This document shows, one piece after another, positions 8,735 to 17,172 of a stretch of DNA of 44,903 bases. Under the pieces are notes generated by a model, which searched no databases, was not told the origin of the DNA, and worked only from the letters and a program-made list of their open reading frames with translations. Within the stretch, counting starts at the first letter, position 1, and every line of letters starts with the position of its first letter. A program made the translations under genes and the position numbers. Where the stretch lies: contig CAVFVJ010000037.1 of the NCBI GenBank assembly GCA_963626085.1, positions 1 to 44,903 of the forward strand, in the 5' to 3' direction. The stretch is from Colivivens sp963626085. GTDB taxonomy: Bacteria; Bacteroidota; Bacteroidia; Bacteroidales; Bacteroidaceae.

Positions 8735-9694
8735 ATGAGAAAACAGGTTCTCGACTATGTAGGAATCGTCATCGGCTGCTTCATAGTGTCGGTGGCGTTC
8801 GTGTTCTTTATCAACCCATACAAACTGGTGCCAGGAGGCGTGTTCGGTACAAGTATAGTGCTTCACTCGCTGTTCCCCCACATACAGGTGGGAACGTTCG
8901 GTTACATGATAGCCGTTCCGTTGCTTGTGATGTCATACCTTTTTCTCGGTAAGTCTATCGGCGTAAAAACCCTGGTGGCTACTCTTGTCACCCCGTTCCT
9001 CATGAACATCCTTTCGTCGCTTGCCTATCCCGACGCGACGGCACTGCGTAACCTTGACTCCTCCGCACTCTGCGGTGGTTACCTCGACCTCTCCGATGAT
9101 CTCATACTTGCGTCTGTGCTCGGTCCGGTGCTGGTGGGAGTGGGCGAGGGTATCATCTTCCGCTGCAACGCCACGTCGGGCGGCTCGGACATTGTAGCTA
9201 TGTTGATAAGGAAGTACTGTCACGTGAAGTTCGCCAACGCACTGATGGCAACCGACGGTGTTGTGGTACTCTTCGGTCTGCTGGTGATAGGAATGGGTGT
9301 CGGTACTGATTCCGCGAGTGAGCACAGCTGGTTGCTCTCTGGCTATTCCCTCATCTGCATCTATATCACGTCGAAAACCATCTCATACGTCATTTCCGGA
9401 AGCAAGAACACCAAACTGCTGTTCATCGTCACAGAGTCGGACTCCAAGCAGATGCAGGATTTCATACTCAAACGGCTCGACCGCACTGCCACCGTGCTGA
9501 AGAGTCGTGGGCTGTATACACGGAATGAGAAGGACACACTGATGATGGTGGTGCGTCAGCAGGAGGTGGACATCATAACCAAGTGTATCTCGGAAATCGA
9601 CCCCAACGTGTTCGTCATAGTGAACGACTGTTACGATATCTACGGCTACCGTTGGAAGGACTTCCCAGACAGTTCAACCCTTACTGTGGGGTGA
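8735..9694 (+). CDS. YitT-family membrane protein (DUF161 + DUF2179)
   Basis: Integral membrane protein of unknown transport role, 319 residues. The N-terminal part has about five hydrophobic segments; the first reads VGIVIGCFIVSVAFVFFI, followed by the family-typical NPYKLVPGGVFG turn. The Gly-rich CNATSGGSDIVAML segment is also characteristic. The C-terminal soluble part (from about residue 230, KLLFIVTESDSKQMQDFIL, to the end) is the DUF2179-type domain. The ATG at 8735 is preferred: the longer frame from 8669 would translate through the terminator hairpin of the previous gene. I saw no clear -7 box directly upstream, so its promoter is unresolved; read-through from maoC is possible. Confidence 0.88.
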   Translation: MRKQVLDYVGIVIGCFIVSVAFVFFINPYKLVPGGVFGTSIVLHSLFPHIQVGTFGYMIAVPLLVMSYLFLGKSIGVKTLVATLVTPFLMNILSSLAYPDATALRNLDSSALCGGYLDLSDDLILASVLGPVLVGVGEGIIFRCNATSGGSDIVAMLIRKYCHVKFANALMATDGVVVLFGLLVIGMGVGTDSASEHSWLLSGYSLICIYITSKTISYVISGSKNTKLLFIVTESDSKQMQDFILKRLDRTATVLKSRGLYTRNEKDTLMMVVRQQEVDIITKCISEIDPNVFVIVNDCYDIYGYRWKDFPDSSTLTVG

Positions 9695-9702
9695 TTAAGT
9701 AT

Positions 9703-9761
9703 TAGTAGGTGACGTGTCCCACGTCACATCTTACGTGTGCTGTTGGACACAGCACCTACTA
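9703..9761. repeat. bipartite hairpin repeat, copy 2 (most complete)
   Basis: TAGTAG at 9703-9708, hairpin GTGACGTG-TCC-CACGTCAC at 9709-9727, a short linker, hairpin GTGCTGT-TGGAC-ACAGCAC at 9737-9755, then CTACTA at 9756-9761. The borders are complementary, so the whole unit can fold as a three-way junction. It starts 8 bases after the yitT stop. Confidence 0.8.
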
Positions 9762-9770
9762 TATCATGTG

Positions 9771-9853
9771 CGCCCTGAAAGGGCATCCGGCTCATAGCCC
9801 AGGGTGTCGATACGCTTGCTCTGGGCTATGTGCTTATTGGACTTTCAGTCCGA
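9771..9853 (+). repeat. dispersed three-stem-loop repeat, copy A
   Basis: Begins with palindrome GCCCT-gaa-AGGGC, continues with a long stem CATAGCCCAG / CTGGGCTATG enclosing about 18 bases, and ends with GGACT-ttc-AGTCC. Closely similar sequence recurs at 11574-11656 (same orientation) and 43321-43410 (inverted). Confidence 0.8.
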
Positions 9854-9905
9854 TTTATACCCCGCGTTGTTATAACTACGATGGGACTACAACGCATGTA
9901 CTCCC

Positions 9906-9950
9906 CTTGCCATGTCCACTTTGTGTAGCCCTCTTGTCATGTCCACTTTG
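9906..9950 (+). repeat. 18-bp direct repeat, 27-bp period
   Basis: CTTGCCATGTCCACTTTG at 9906-9923 and CTTGTCATGTCCACTTTG at 9933-9950 differ at one base. It lies in the spacer upstream of the ATPase gene; function unknown. Confidence 0.7.
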
Positions 9951-9958
9951 CAATTTCA

Positions 9959-10038
9959 ACAGAATAATTCCCCAAAATAAGAGCTTGATTGACGGAATAA
10001 TTCCCCTTTTTATGGGGTAAAATGACGGAAAAAGTCCC
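9959..10038 (+). repeat. three degenerate copies of a 33-bp repeat upstream of the ATPase promoter
   Basis: Related sequences ACAGAATAATTCCCC (9959), ACGGAATAATTCCCC (9992) and ACGGAAAAAGTCCC (10025) begin exactly 33 bp apart and end about 30 bp before the -7 box at 10068. The even spacing, about three helical turns, would suit a repeated protein-binding site. Confidence 0.6.
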
Positions 10039-10067
10039 AAGTGCTTGCACAATCCGTTGAGTTTCTG

Positions 10068-10075
10068 TATCTTTG
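10068..10075 (+). promoter_or_regulatory. Bacteroidota -7 box of the ATPase gene
   Basis: TATCTTTG with a TTG at 10045-10047 (spacing 20 bp). It fixes the start of the downstream gene at 10098 instead of 10041. Confidence 0.75.
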
Positions 10076-10097
10076 TATTCAAATAACGATAAGACAT

Positions 10098-11477
10098 ATG
10101 CTGGAACGTAAATTCGCACAATACATAGAGGATTTCCTGCTTCATGAACCCCGAAAGATTCTGCTTGTCAACGGGGCGAGACAGATAGGCAAGTCCTACT
10201 TGATAAGGTACGTAGGAAAGAAACTCTTCACGAATTTCGTGGAACTGAATCTGAAGGCTGACCAAGAGGGAAACGGAATCTTTGCCACGGTAAGGTCGAA
10301 AGAGGATTTCTATCTGCAGTTGGGGGCAATCACCGGCAATGACCTCGGGACAAAGGACGACACGCTGGTATTCCTTGACGAGATTCAGAGTTATCCTCAT
10401 CTGATGACCTTGCTCAAGTTCCTCAATGAGGATGGCAAGTACAGGTATATTGCAAGCGGCTCTCAGTTGGGCGTTGCACTGTCACATACTCCTTCTGTGC
10501 CGATAGGTAGTATTGCCATCCAACAGATGTACCCTCTTGACTTCGAGGAGTTCCTATGGGCTATGGGCTGTGGGAAGGAGACCGTGGAAGGCATACGGAG
10601 GAAGTTCGCGGCAAGAGAACCGTTGAATGACTCCATGCACAGTTATATGCTTCAGCAGTTCAAGATATACCTTCTGGTGGGTGGAATGCCGGATGCGGTC
10701 AATAAGTTTTTGGAGAACCGCAACATGTCGCAAGTGCGCGAAATACAACGTAACATTTACAACCTGTACAAGATAGATGCCTCGCAGTACGATGGTGAGA
10801 AGAAGCTTGTGATACGGAAGATATATGACATGATTCCTTCGAATATGGAAAACAAGAAGAAACGTATCATAGTAAGGAATATCGAGGGAAAGAAGTCGCA
10901 TAGGCAGTTCAGCGATTATGCGGAGGAATTCGAGTACCTCACCAATTCCGGCGTTGCATTGGCAGTGCAGGCTATAAGCAATCCAAGCTTCCCGTTGATG
11001 GAGTCGGAAAGCAAGAACCTCTTGAAATTGTACATGAGTGATGTGGGCTTACTGACAAGCCTCCTTTATGGCACCAATATCAATGCGGTACTGAGGGATG
11101 AGCGCAGTGTCAATCTTGGATCGGTGTACGAGTCGGTTGTGGCACAGGAACTCCATGCACATGGTTACACCCTTCATTATTACGACAACAAACAAAAAGG
11201 CGAGGTCGACTATCTGATAGATGATTTCCAGAACCTGACGGTGCTGCCGATAGAGGTGAAGTCGGGTAGGGACTATGTCGTACACAGTGCCTTGGACAAG
11301 TTTCTGGACACTCCTGAATACCATATCCATGAGGCTGTTGTGCTCAGTAACGAACAAAAGGTCTTTCGGGAGAAAGGCATTACCTATCTGCCGGTTTACT
11401 ATTGCATGTTTTTCCAAAATGCCAGGGTGGGGGACGGGGAAAGTCAGGTCATTCCGGAGGTGCCGTTGCCGATGTGA
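10098..11477 (+). CDS. AAA+ ATPase with C-terminal DUF4143
   Basis: A 459-residue ATPase of the large, poorly understood family with an N-terminal AAA domain and C-terminal DUF4143. Walker A is at residues 26-33 (GARQIGKS), Walker B is TLVFLDEIQSY, and a sensor-like ASGSQLG follows. The second half ends in a restriction-nuclease-like fold region (YYDNKQKGEVDYLIDDF ... VLPIEVKSG), whose E/D-x-E-x-K pattern (EVDYLI, IEVKSG) resembles PD-(D/E)XK enzymes. Start at 10098 follows from the -7 box at 10068-10075. It is monocistronic, surrounded by repeats, and its job is unknown. Genes of this family occur in many copies in Bacteroidota genomes, so an accessory character is likely. Confidence 0.88.
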   Translation: MLERKFAQYIEDFLLHEPRKILLVNGARQIGKSYLIRYVGKKLFTNFVELNLKADQEGNGIFATVRSKEDFYLQLGAITGNDLGTKDDTLVFLDEIQSYPHLMTLLKFLNEDGKYRYIASGSQLGVALSHTPSVPIGSIAIQQMYPLDFEEFLWAMGCGKETVEGIRRKFAAREPLNDSMHSYMLQQFKIYLLVGGMPDAVNKFLENRNMSQVREIQRNIYNLYKIDASQYDGEKKLVIRKIYDMIPSNMENKKKRIIVRNIEGKKSHRQFSDYAEEFEYLTNSGVALAVQAISNPSFPLMESESKNLLKLYMSDVGLLTSLLYGTNINAVLRDERSVNLGSVYESVVAQELHAHGYTLHYYDNKQKGEVDYLIDDFQNLTVLPIEVKSGRDYVVHSALDKFLDTPEYHIHEAVVLSNEQKVFREKGITYLPVYYCMFFQNARVGDGESQVIPEVPLPM

Positions 11478-11573
11478 CGTGTGACAGTACCGGCTATTCA
11501 CTGGTCTGCACAGACAACCCAACCCTTACCGTGGGTTGAGGCACGGTTGTTGGCGAGCCTATCGGAACATGTA

Positions 11574-11656
11574 CGCCCTGAAAGTGCATCCGACACATAG
11601 CCCAGGGTGCCGCTACGCTATCCCTGGGCTATGTGCTTATTGGACTTTCAGCCCGA
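11574..11656 (+). repeat. dispersed three-stem-loop repeat, copy B
   Basis: Same layout and orientation as 9771-9853. The long stem is here CATAGCCCAGGG / CCCTGGGCTATG, longer and fully paired. The first palindrome has one change (GCCCTGAAAGTGC). It ends 14 bases from the esterase stop, so it may also terminate that transcript. Confidence 0.8.
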
Positions 11657-11669
11657 TAGTATCTGTCAG

Positions 11670-13076
11670 TCAGAACTTCATGATCTTCTGGCCTCCCACA
11701 ATGTAGATGCCTTTGGGAAATGTGTGCCATTGGGACGTGTCACCCATGTATTGTCCCTGAAGACAGAAGACTCTCGTGTCGCTGCTGTTCTGTGAACTGC
11801 CGTTGTCGTCCTTCAGTGAAATGCAGCCAGTCGTGTCGTCCCCAGACTGGTCGACAGCATTGTGTATGGTCAGGTTGCTTATCCTGATGCTGTCTCCGGC
11901 AGATGTCCTTGTCATGGTCAACTGGTATTCGCCCCATCCGTCGGACACACTGAACGGAAGTGCGGCATCGCTGTTTACTTCCACCGTTTCGCTCAGTACC
12001 GTACGTTTGTTGCCAGTGAGTTTCCTTATCTTCACCGTCATCTTAGTGCCTTCGGCTCCCTCGGAGTGGAAGCCCAACTTATAGTTTCCGTCGGTCAGTT
12101 GCAGTGAACGGTACACGTTCTGGTTGGCAGACGTGTTCTGGTCTCCACCGAACTGCAGTACTATGTTCCCTTTGTTCATCACGAACCCGTGTTCTGTGGG
12201 GTCGAACCCTTCGGTCTCGATGCGCGGACTCCATTTCAGAGTGCTGTCGCACTCACTGTCGAGGGTGTACTGGCAGAAGAACTTCCACATGGTAAGGGCG
12301 GAGCTGCCCAGTTCGGTCTTGTCCGTGAAGTCACTGTGTCCCATGCCGTCAATCTCGTAGAAGGTGACTGGGAAACCGCCCTCGCCGGCTGCATAGACAC
12401 TCTTGGTGTGCTTGTCGGCCCTGACGTTCTTCTTCGGCACTGGGTTGGCTCCGTTGCGGGCAACAATATTGTCGATGACGTTGTTCACGAGCGAGTATTT
12501 CACGAAGTCGTCCTGCTTGCCGTGGATATGGAGGAACGGGACGGGACGGCTGCCGGTGTGGCGCAGGTGGAACTCGTTGATGGGGTAGCCGCTGATGGAT
12601 GCGAATGCAGCGAAGATGTGGCTGCAGGTGTTTGCCATCACGTAAGTCATCATGCCGCCGTTGGAGAAACCGCAACAGTAGATGCGCTTGCGGTCAATAG
12701 TGTATCTGGATGCCACGTCCTCGATGACGGCCTTGAGGAACTCCGTGTCGAAGTTCTCCTCGCCGTAGGCACTCCATCCGTAGTTCTGTGCCCCTCCCAG
12801 TCCGGGGAAGGTGGTCATCTTGCCCTGTGGGTAGGCGACGATGTACCTGGCAATGTCGGCTGCGTCTGTTCGGAACGGACTCTTGTTGTAGTCGTGTCCT
12901 CCTGCACCGTGGAGTGACAGAACCAGTGGGGTGTTGTCGGTCACTTTGTCTGGCACATAAAGCCAGTAGACACGTGTCTCACCGCCTACGGTGATGCTGA
13001 CTTCCTCGTCGAATTTCGCTGCGTGTGACATCAGGACAGTACACAGCACAAGTATTGTGGATATTATTCTCTTCAT
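11670..13076 (-). CDS. secreted PHB-depolymerase-type (CE1-like) esterase with C-terminal sorting-like tail
   Basis: Extracytoplasmic alpha/beta-hydrolase of 468 residues in the feruloyl/acetyl-xylan esterase and PHB depolymerase group. A signal peptide covers residues 1-19. The oxyanion segment is LSLHGAGGH, the nucleophile is Ser138 in GFSNGG, and likely partners are Asp189/190 (HGKQDDF) and His247 (GMGHSDF). Residues 300-410 form a beta-rich, carbohydrate-binding-like module. The end (RVFCLQGQY ... KGIYIVGGQKIMKF) resembles the type A C-terminal signal of the type IX secretion system. It follows the GH95 gene by 16 bp in the same direction, so both probably act on the same fucosylated, acylated glycan. 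The exact substrate is not readable. Confidence 0.87.
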   Translation of the reverse strand: MKRIISTILVLCTVLMSHAAKFDEEVSITVGGETRVYWLYVPDKVTDNTPLVLSLHGAGGHDYNKSPFRTDAADIARYIVAYPQGKMTTFPGLGGAQNYGWSAYGEENFDTEFLKAVIEDVASRYTIDRKRIYCCGFSNGGMMTYVMANTCSHIFAAFASISGYPINEFHLRHTGSRPVPFLHIHGKQDDFVKYSLVNNVIDNIVARNGANPVPKKNVRADKHTKSVYAAGEGGFPVTFYEIDGMGHSDFTDKTELGSSALTMWKFFCQYTLDSECDSTLKWSPRIETEGFDPTEHGFVMNKGNIVLQFGGDQNTSANQNVYRSLQLTDGNYKLGFHSEGAEGTKMTVKIRKLTGNKRTVLSETVEVNSDAALPFSVSDGWGEYQLTMTRTSAGDSIRISNLTIHNAVDQSGDDTTGCISLKDDNGSSQNSSDTRVFCLQGQYMGDTSQWHTFPKGIYIVGGQKIMKF

Positions 13077-13092
13077 ATTATATATATAGTTG

Positions 13093-15717
13093 TCAGTGTT
13101 TGAGTATCTTGTTGTATTTCGTTTCTCCGTTGTTTGTCTCTTTCTCGATGACTATTCCCTTGGTGGCACTGGTGGCAGGACGGCCCTGCAGGTCGTAGCT
13201 TGCCATGCTGTACACGTTGTTGTCCGTAGGTGTGGCAGTGATCCCGACAGTACCTTTCTTGTAGAAGTGGTACGTGCCGCCTGGGACAGTCTGCACGTCG
13301 TATTCATACACCTTCTTCAACAGTACCTTGGGGGCGGCTGTGAGACTCTTTGATAACAGTGGGTCTTTGACTTGCGCTGGAGCATAGAGAGGGTTAGGGC
13401 AGTTGCCCTCAGCCTCCTTCAGTCCGTCGCCTTCCAGTTCTACATATGATCGGATGCGTGCCACACCTCCTATCGGCGAGTGCAGTGTGGCTGTGTACAG
13501 TGCACCAGCACGCCACTCCATGTCTACCTCGAAGCCTCCACGTGACTTTAGACCGCTCACACTGCCGCTCTTCCAGCTTGTCGGCAAGGCAGGTAGGAGA
13601 TGCACCGCACCGTCGTGGCTCTGCAGGAGCATCTCAGCGATACCGGCTGTTGCCCCGAAGTTGCCGTCAATCTGGAACGGCGGGTGTGCGTCGAAGAGGT
13701 TGGGGAAGGTGCGGCCGTTGGGATACTGGCTTGCTGAATTTTCGTCGGGCAGCAGTTTTAGCATGTTCTTGATGATGGTGAGTGTGTGGTTGCCGTCGAG
13801 CATACGTGCCCAAAAACAAATCTTCCACCCAAGGCTCCATCCGGTTGCCTCGTCTCCACGGTCTGTGAGTGTCTGCTTGGCAGCAGCGAAAAGCTCGTTG
13901 TGACTGTACGGTGATATCTGGTTAGACGGATACAGTCCGTAGAGGTGTGATATGTGACGGTGGTGCTTGTCGTCACCGTCAGCATCGATGAGCCATTCCT
14001 GCAACTGTTTCCTGCTTCCTATCTGCATGGGCGGTATCTGGTCGAGGGTGGCGGACAGACGGTTGATGTATGCGGTGTCCTCACCCAGTATCTGTGCAGC
14101 CTTCATGGTGTTGGATAGTGCATCGAACACAATCTGGTTATCCATGGTGCAACCGGCAGTGATGGAGGTCGACTTCCCTGCTGGGCCTTGCTCGGGACTT
14201 ACAGACGGGGCGACTACGAGCCAGTTGTTGTAGCCGGGGTGCGGCACCATGAAGTCGAGGTAGAAGTCAGCTGTGCCCTTGATGACGGGATACCACTGGC
14301 GCAGGAAGTCCGTGTCGCCTGTATAGAGGTAGTGCTGCCACAGGTGGGTTGCGAGCCATGCTCCTCCGTTGGGGTACATGCCCCAGTAGGCTCCGTCCAC
14401 AGGTCCAGCCACACGCCACAGGTCGGTGTTGTGGTGGGCTACCCATCCGCCACAGCCGTACATGGTCTCCGCTGTCTTCGCACCCGTCTCGCTGAGGTCG
14501 CGTATCATCTCGAAGAACGGCACGTTGGTCTCAGTGAGGTTGCATACCTCTGACGGCCAGTAGTTCATCTCCGCATTGATGTTGATGGTGTATTTCGAAT
14601 CCCACGGTGCGTCCTTCTTGTCGTTCCACAGACCTTGCAGGTTGGCTGCCTGTCCGCCAGCCTGTGACGATGATATGAGAAGGTAACGGCCGTAGTTGAA
14701 GAGCAACGCTACCATTCCCCAGTCGGTGCTTCCGGAGAACTTGTCCAACCGGTCTACCGTGGTAAGCTTGGCGTTCGCTGCCACGGACGGAAGGTTGAGG
14801 TGTACACGGTTGTACTGCTTCTGGTATGCTTCCTTATGCCGATTCAGTAGCTCTGTGTAGTTATGCTGGTGTGCGCTGTTGAGGTACGACAGACTTTTGG
14901 TTGTCTGCTTGCCTGTCACCGTCTTATAATTTACATAGTTGGTGGCAGCCGACACGTAAACCACAGCCCAAGTATAGTTGGTCACCTGCACCTTACCACC
15001 TGCCATGTAACTCACCTTACCGTCGCTCTCAACCTGGTAGCGTAGTGAAGCCCTCAGCTTGGCGAGGACACCCTCATGTGCCACACCGATGATGGTGGCT
15101 GCTATGCCGTCGTCGCCCTTGGAGTAGGTTGCGGTGTAGGGCACTTCGTGCTCGATGGTGAATGAACTCAGTGTGTCTGTCTCCAGACGCATCACGATGA
15201 TGCTGTCGGGCATCGAGGCGAACGTGGTACGGCTGTAGTGGTGTCCCTTATGATTAAAGGTGACGTTCGATAAGGCTGTCGTAAGGTCAAGCTCACGGTA
15301 GTAGTCTGTCACCTTATCTTCAGAGATGCCCTCGTGCATCATCTTCAGACTTCCGAGGGTGAGGTACTTCATGCCGTGTGGACCTTTGATGAAAGTCCGG
15401 TTGATGAGGTCTTCCGCATCTTTCTCTTTTCCGTTGAAGATGAGGCTACGCACATTAGCAAGGTTACTCTTTGACGTGGTACTGTTGTTGTTGTGCGGTC
15501 CTCCGCTCCAGAACGAGTCCTCGTTCAGTTGAAGTTCGTCGGTCTGTGTACCACCGTAAACCATTCCGCCCAACCGTCCGTTGCCGACAGGCAGGGCTTC
15601 CAGCCAGATGGCTGCCGGCTTGTCGTACCACAGACGTTCGGTGTTGTAGTCTTCCTGTGCCCGGACTGAGCTTGCGCACATGGCCGCGGCAATAATGAAC
15701 AGTGCTGTTTTCTTCAT
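13093..15717 (-). CDS. GH95 alpha-L-fucosidase-like glycoside hydrolase
   Basis: Secreted inverting enzyme of family GH95, which removes alpha-1,2-linked L-fucose (some members L-galactose) from plant or host glycans. From the ATG at 15717 the protein has 874 residues; the signal peptide is 1-20. The N-terminal beta domain opens with the typical WLEALPVGNGRLGGMVYGG. Catalytic residues by family comparison: Asn379 and Asn381 (TININAEMNYWP), Glu509 (SVSPEQGP), Asp684 (FQIDGNFGATAG). The C-terminus (YDLQGRPATSATKGIVIEK ... YNKILKH) looks like a type IX sorting tail. The longer frame to 15741 adds eight residues before the signal peptide and was not used. First gene of a two-gene unit with the esterase; no SusC/SusD pair is adjacent. 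Confidence 0.95.
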   Translation of the reverse strand: MKKTALFIIAAAMCASSVRAQEDYNTERLWYDKPAAIWLEALPVGNGRLGGMVYGGTQTDELQLNEDSFWSGGPHNNNSTTSKSNLANVRSLIFNGKEKDAEDLINRTFIKGPHGMKYLTLGSLKMMHEGISEDKVTDYYRELDLTTALSNVTFNHKGHHYSRTTFASMPDSIIVMRLETDTLSSFTIEHEVPYTATYSKGDDGIAATIIGVAHEGVLAKLRASLRYQVESDGKVSYMAGGKVQVTNYTWAVVYVSAATNYVNYKTVTGKQTTKSLSYLNSAHQHNYTELLNRHKEAYQKQYNRVHLNLPSVAANAKLTTVDRLDKFSGSTDWGMVALLFNYGRYLLISSSQAGGQAANLQGLWNDKKDAPWDSKYTININAEMNYWPSEVCNLTETNVPFFEMIRDLSETGAKTAETMYGCGGWVAHHNTDLWRVAGPVDGAYWGMYPNGGAWLATHLWQHYLYTGDTDFLRQWYPVIKGTADFYLDFMVPHPGYNNWLVVAPSVSPEQGPAGKSTSITAGCTMDNQIVFDALSNTMKAAQILGEDTAYINRLSATLDQIPPMQIGSRKQLQEWLIDADGDDKHHRHISHLYGLYPSNQISPYSHNELFAAAKQTLTDRGDEATGWSLGWKICFWARMLDGNHTLTIIKNMLKLLPDENSASQYPNGRTFPNLFDAHPPFQIDGNFGATAGIAEMLLQSHDGAVHLLPALPTSWKSGSVSGLKSRGGFEVDMEWRAGALYTATLHSPIGGVARIRSYVELEGDGLKEAEGNCPNPLYAPAQVKDPLLSKSLTAAPKVLLKKVYEYDVQTVPGGTYHFYKKGTVGITATPTDNNVYSMASYDLQGRPATSATKGIVIEKETNNGETKYNKILKH

Positions 15718-15754
15718 GCAAGTATAATTTATCAGTTTCACTTCATGTTACAGA

Positions 15755-15788
15755 AATCCTCCTGCCATTGAGCCATGACAGGAGGATT
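15755..15788 (-). promoter_or_regulatory. 5' leader hairpin of the GH95 transcript
   Basis: Perfect 10-bp arms AATCCTCCTG (15755-15764) and CAGGAGGATT (15779-15788) with a 14-base loop. They lie between the -7 box at 15800-15807 and the GH95 ATG at 15717, close to the expected 5' end of the RNA. There is no strong U-tract. It could be a stabilising or regulatory leader, or a weak terminator for the upstream CBS protein gene. Confidence 0.6.
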
Positions 15789-15799
15789 CAATGTCGGTG

Positions 15800-15807
15800 C
15801 AAAGGTA
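15800..15807 (-). promoter_or_regulatory. Bacteroidota -7 box of the GH95-esterase unit
   Basis: TACCTTTG on the minus strand, about 80 bases upstream of the GH95 start codon. No clear -33 TTG. Confidence 0.65.
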
Positions 15808-15875
15808 CGGAGACTGCCCCTGCACCGCTTTACGTGGTGTTTCAATATCTTTTAAATCTGTAACATCGCACTGTT

Positions 15876-17159
15876 TTATTTGTTGTCGTTGCCGTCAAGA
15901 TGCTTTACCAGCACCTTGTCTATTCGTGCACCGTCCATGTCGACGATCTCAAATTCGAAATCCATCCACTGCAGTTTCTCGCCAGTGCGAGGCAAACGGT
16001 TAAGCTCTTCCAGTATTAGTCCGCTTATGGTGTTGTAGTCGTGGTCTGCATACAGGTCTTCATGGTCGAAATAAGCGAGGAAGTCATAGAACGGGTACTG
16101 GCCGTCGAAGAGCCATGTGCCGTCAGCCCTCTTGACGATGTCGGGTTCCTCGCCCAGTTCTGGCACTTGTCCCACAAGTCCTTCCATGATGTCTTTGAGC
16201 GTTACCATACCCTGTATCCCACCGAACTCGTCGGTGACGACCGCATATTTGAGTCGTGTTACCTTGAACTGCTCCAGTGTGGCGTATACGCTCTGGTTTT
16301 CTGGGATGAACTGTGCTTTGTGCACCACCTCCTTAAGAGAGAATCCTGGTTTGTCAATGGAGAAAAATAAGTCTTTCAGGTAGACTATGCCGCAGAAGTC
16401 ATCCAACTTACCGGAAGAGACTGGGTAGATGTCGAACAAGTTATCCTTTACCTTTTCCTTTATCTGGTCAATGCTGTCCGTAATGTCCAGCCACACAAGT
16501 TCACCTCGGTGGGTCATGATGGAATCCACCCTGCGGTCGCCCAAAGTAAAGACTCGTTCCACGATGTCCTGCTCCACTTCTTGTACCTCACCGTCCTGAT
16601 ACCCTTCTTTTACGATGGCTTTAATCTCCTCCTCTGTCACTTTCGATTCGTTCTCCTTGTCCAGTCCCAATATCTTTACCGTGAGCCAGGTGCTTTTCGA
16701 CAACAGCCACACGAATGGTGCAGCGCACACCGACAGTAAGTGCATGGGACGCGCCACAATCAGTGATACACGTTCTGGATTGCCCATGCCTATACGTTTG
16801 GGTACCAGCTCTCCAAAAACCAAGGTTAGGTAAGTGACAACTACCACTACGACAGTCTTGGATATGGCAAAGGCATAAGGCTGGATGGCAGGGATGTCAC
16901 TTAAGAGGCTCGACAAGCCTCCAGCGAGGGTTTCGCCTGAATAAAGACCGGTAAGGATTCCAATTAAGGTAATTCCGATCTGTATGGTCGACAGAAAACG
17001 GTCTGGGTCTTCGCTCAGTTTCAGTGCTGTCTTAGCCGCTTTTTTGCCCTTCTTTGCTTCATTCTCAAATTTTGTCTTACGTGCGGATACAAGCGCAATC
17101 TCAGACATGGACAGCAAACCGTTGAGCAGTATGAGTACAAGTATGATGATACATTCCAT
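15876..17159 (-). CDS. CNNM/HlyC-type membrane protein with CBS pair and CorC_HlyC domain
   Basis: Inner-membrane protein of the hemolysin C/CorC/CNNM family, linked to divalent cation (Mg or Co) efflux. The 427-residue protein has an N-terminal membrane domain: the first helix is IIILVLILLNGLLSMSEIAL with the family SEIA(L/I)VSARK segment. A pair of CBS domains follows (about residues 200-330, starting near RVDSIMTHRGELVWLD), then a C-terminal CorC_HlyC domain (about 345-420, WLFDGQYPFYDFLAYF). The -7 box at 17173-17180 is only a few bases from the ATG at 17168, so the ATG at 17159 (MECIIILV) is preferred; the transcript is then almost leaderless. It appears monocistronic and divergent from the cobalamin operon. 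Confidence 0.9.
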   Translation of the reverse strand: MECIIILVLILLNGLLSMSEIALVSARKTKFENEAKKGKKAAKTALKLSEDPDRFLSTIQIGITLIGILTGLYSGETLAGGLSSLLSDIPAIQPYAFAISKTVVVVVVTYLTLVFGELVPKRIGMGNPERVSLIVARPMHLLSVCAAPFVWLLSKSTWLTVKILGLDKENESKVTEEEIKAIVKEGYQDGEVQEVEQDIVERVFTLGDRRVDSIMTHRGELVWLDITDSIDQIKEKVKDNLFDIYPVSSGKLDDFCGIVYLKDLFFSIDKPGFSLKEVVHKAQFIPENQSVYATLEQFKVTRLKYAVVTDEFGGIQGMVTLKDIMEGLVGQVPELGEEPDIVKRADGTWLFDGQYPFYDFLAYFDHEDLYADHDYNTISGLILEELNRLPRTGEKLQWMDFEFEIVDMDGARIDKVLVKHLDGNDNK

Positions 17160-17172
17160 ATTTAACATGGCG

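Noticed and set aside
11474..11545. Possible fourth copy of the bipartite hairpin repeat (GTGACGTGTGAC)
   Set aside because: Only a partial left half is present; no paired arm or TAGTAG/CTACTA border found.
12189..12917. 242-codon plus-strand frame opposite the esterase gene
   Set aside because: Antisense shadow; the esterase strand shows signal peptide and catalytic triad.
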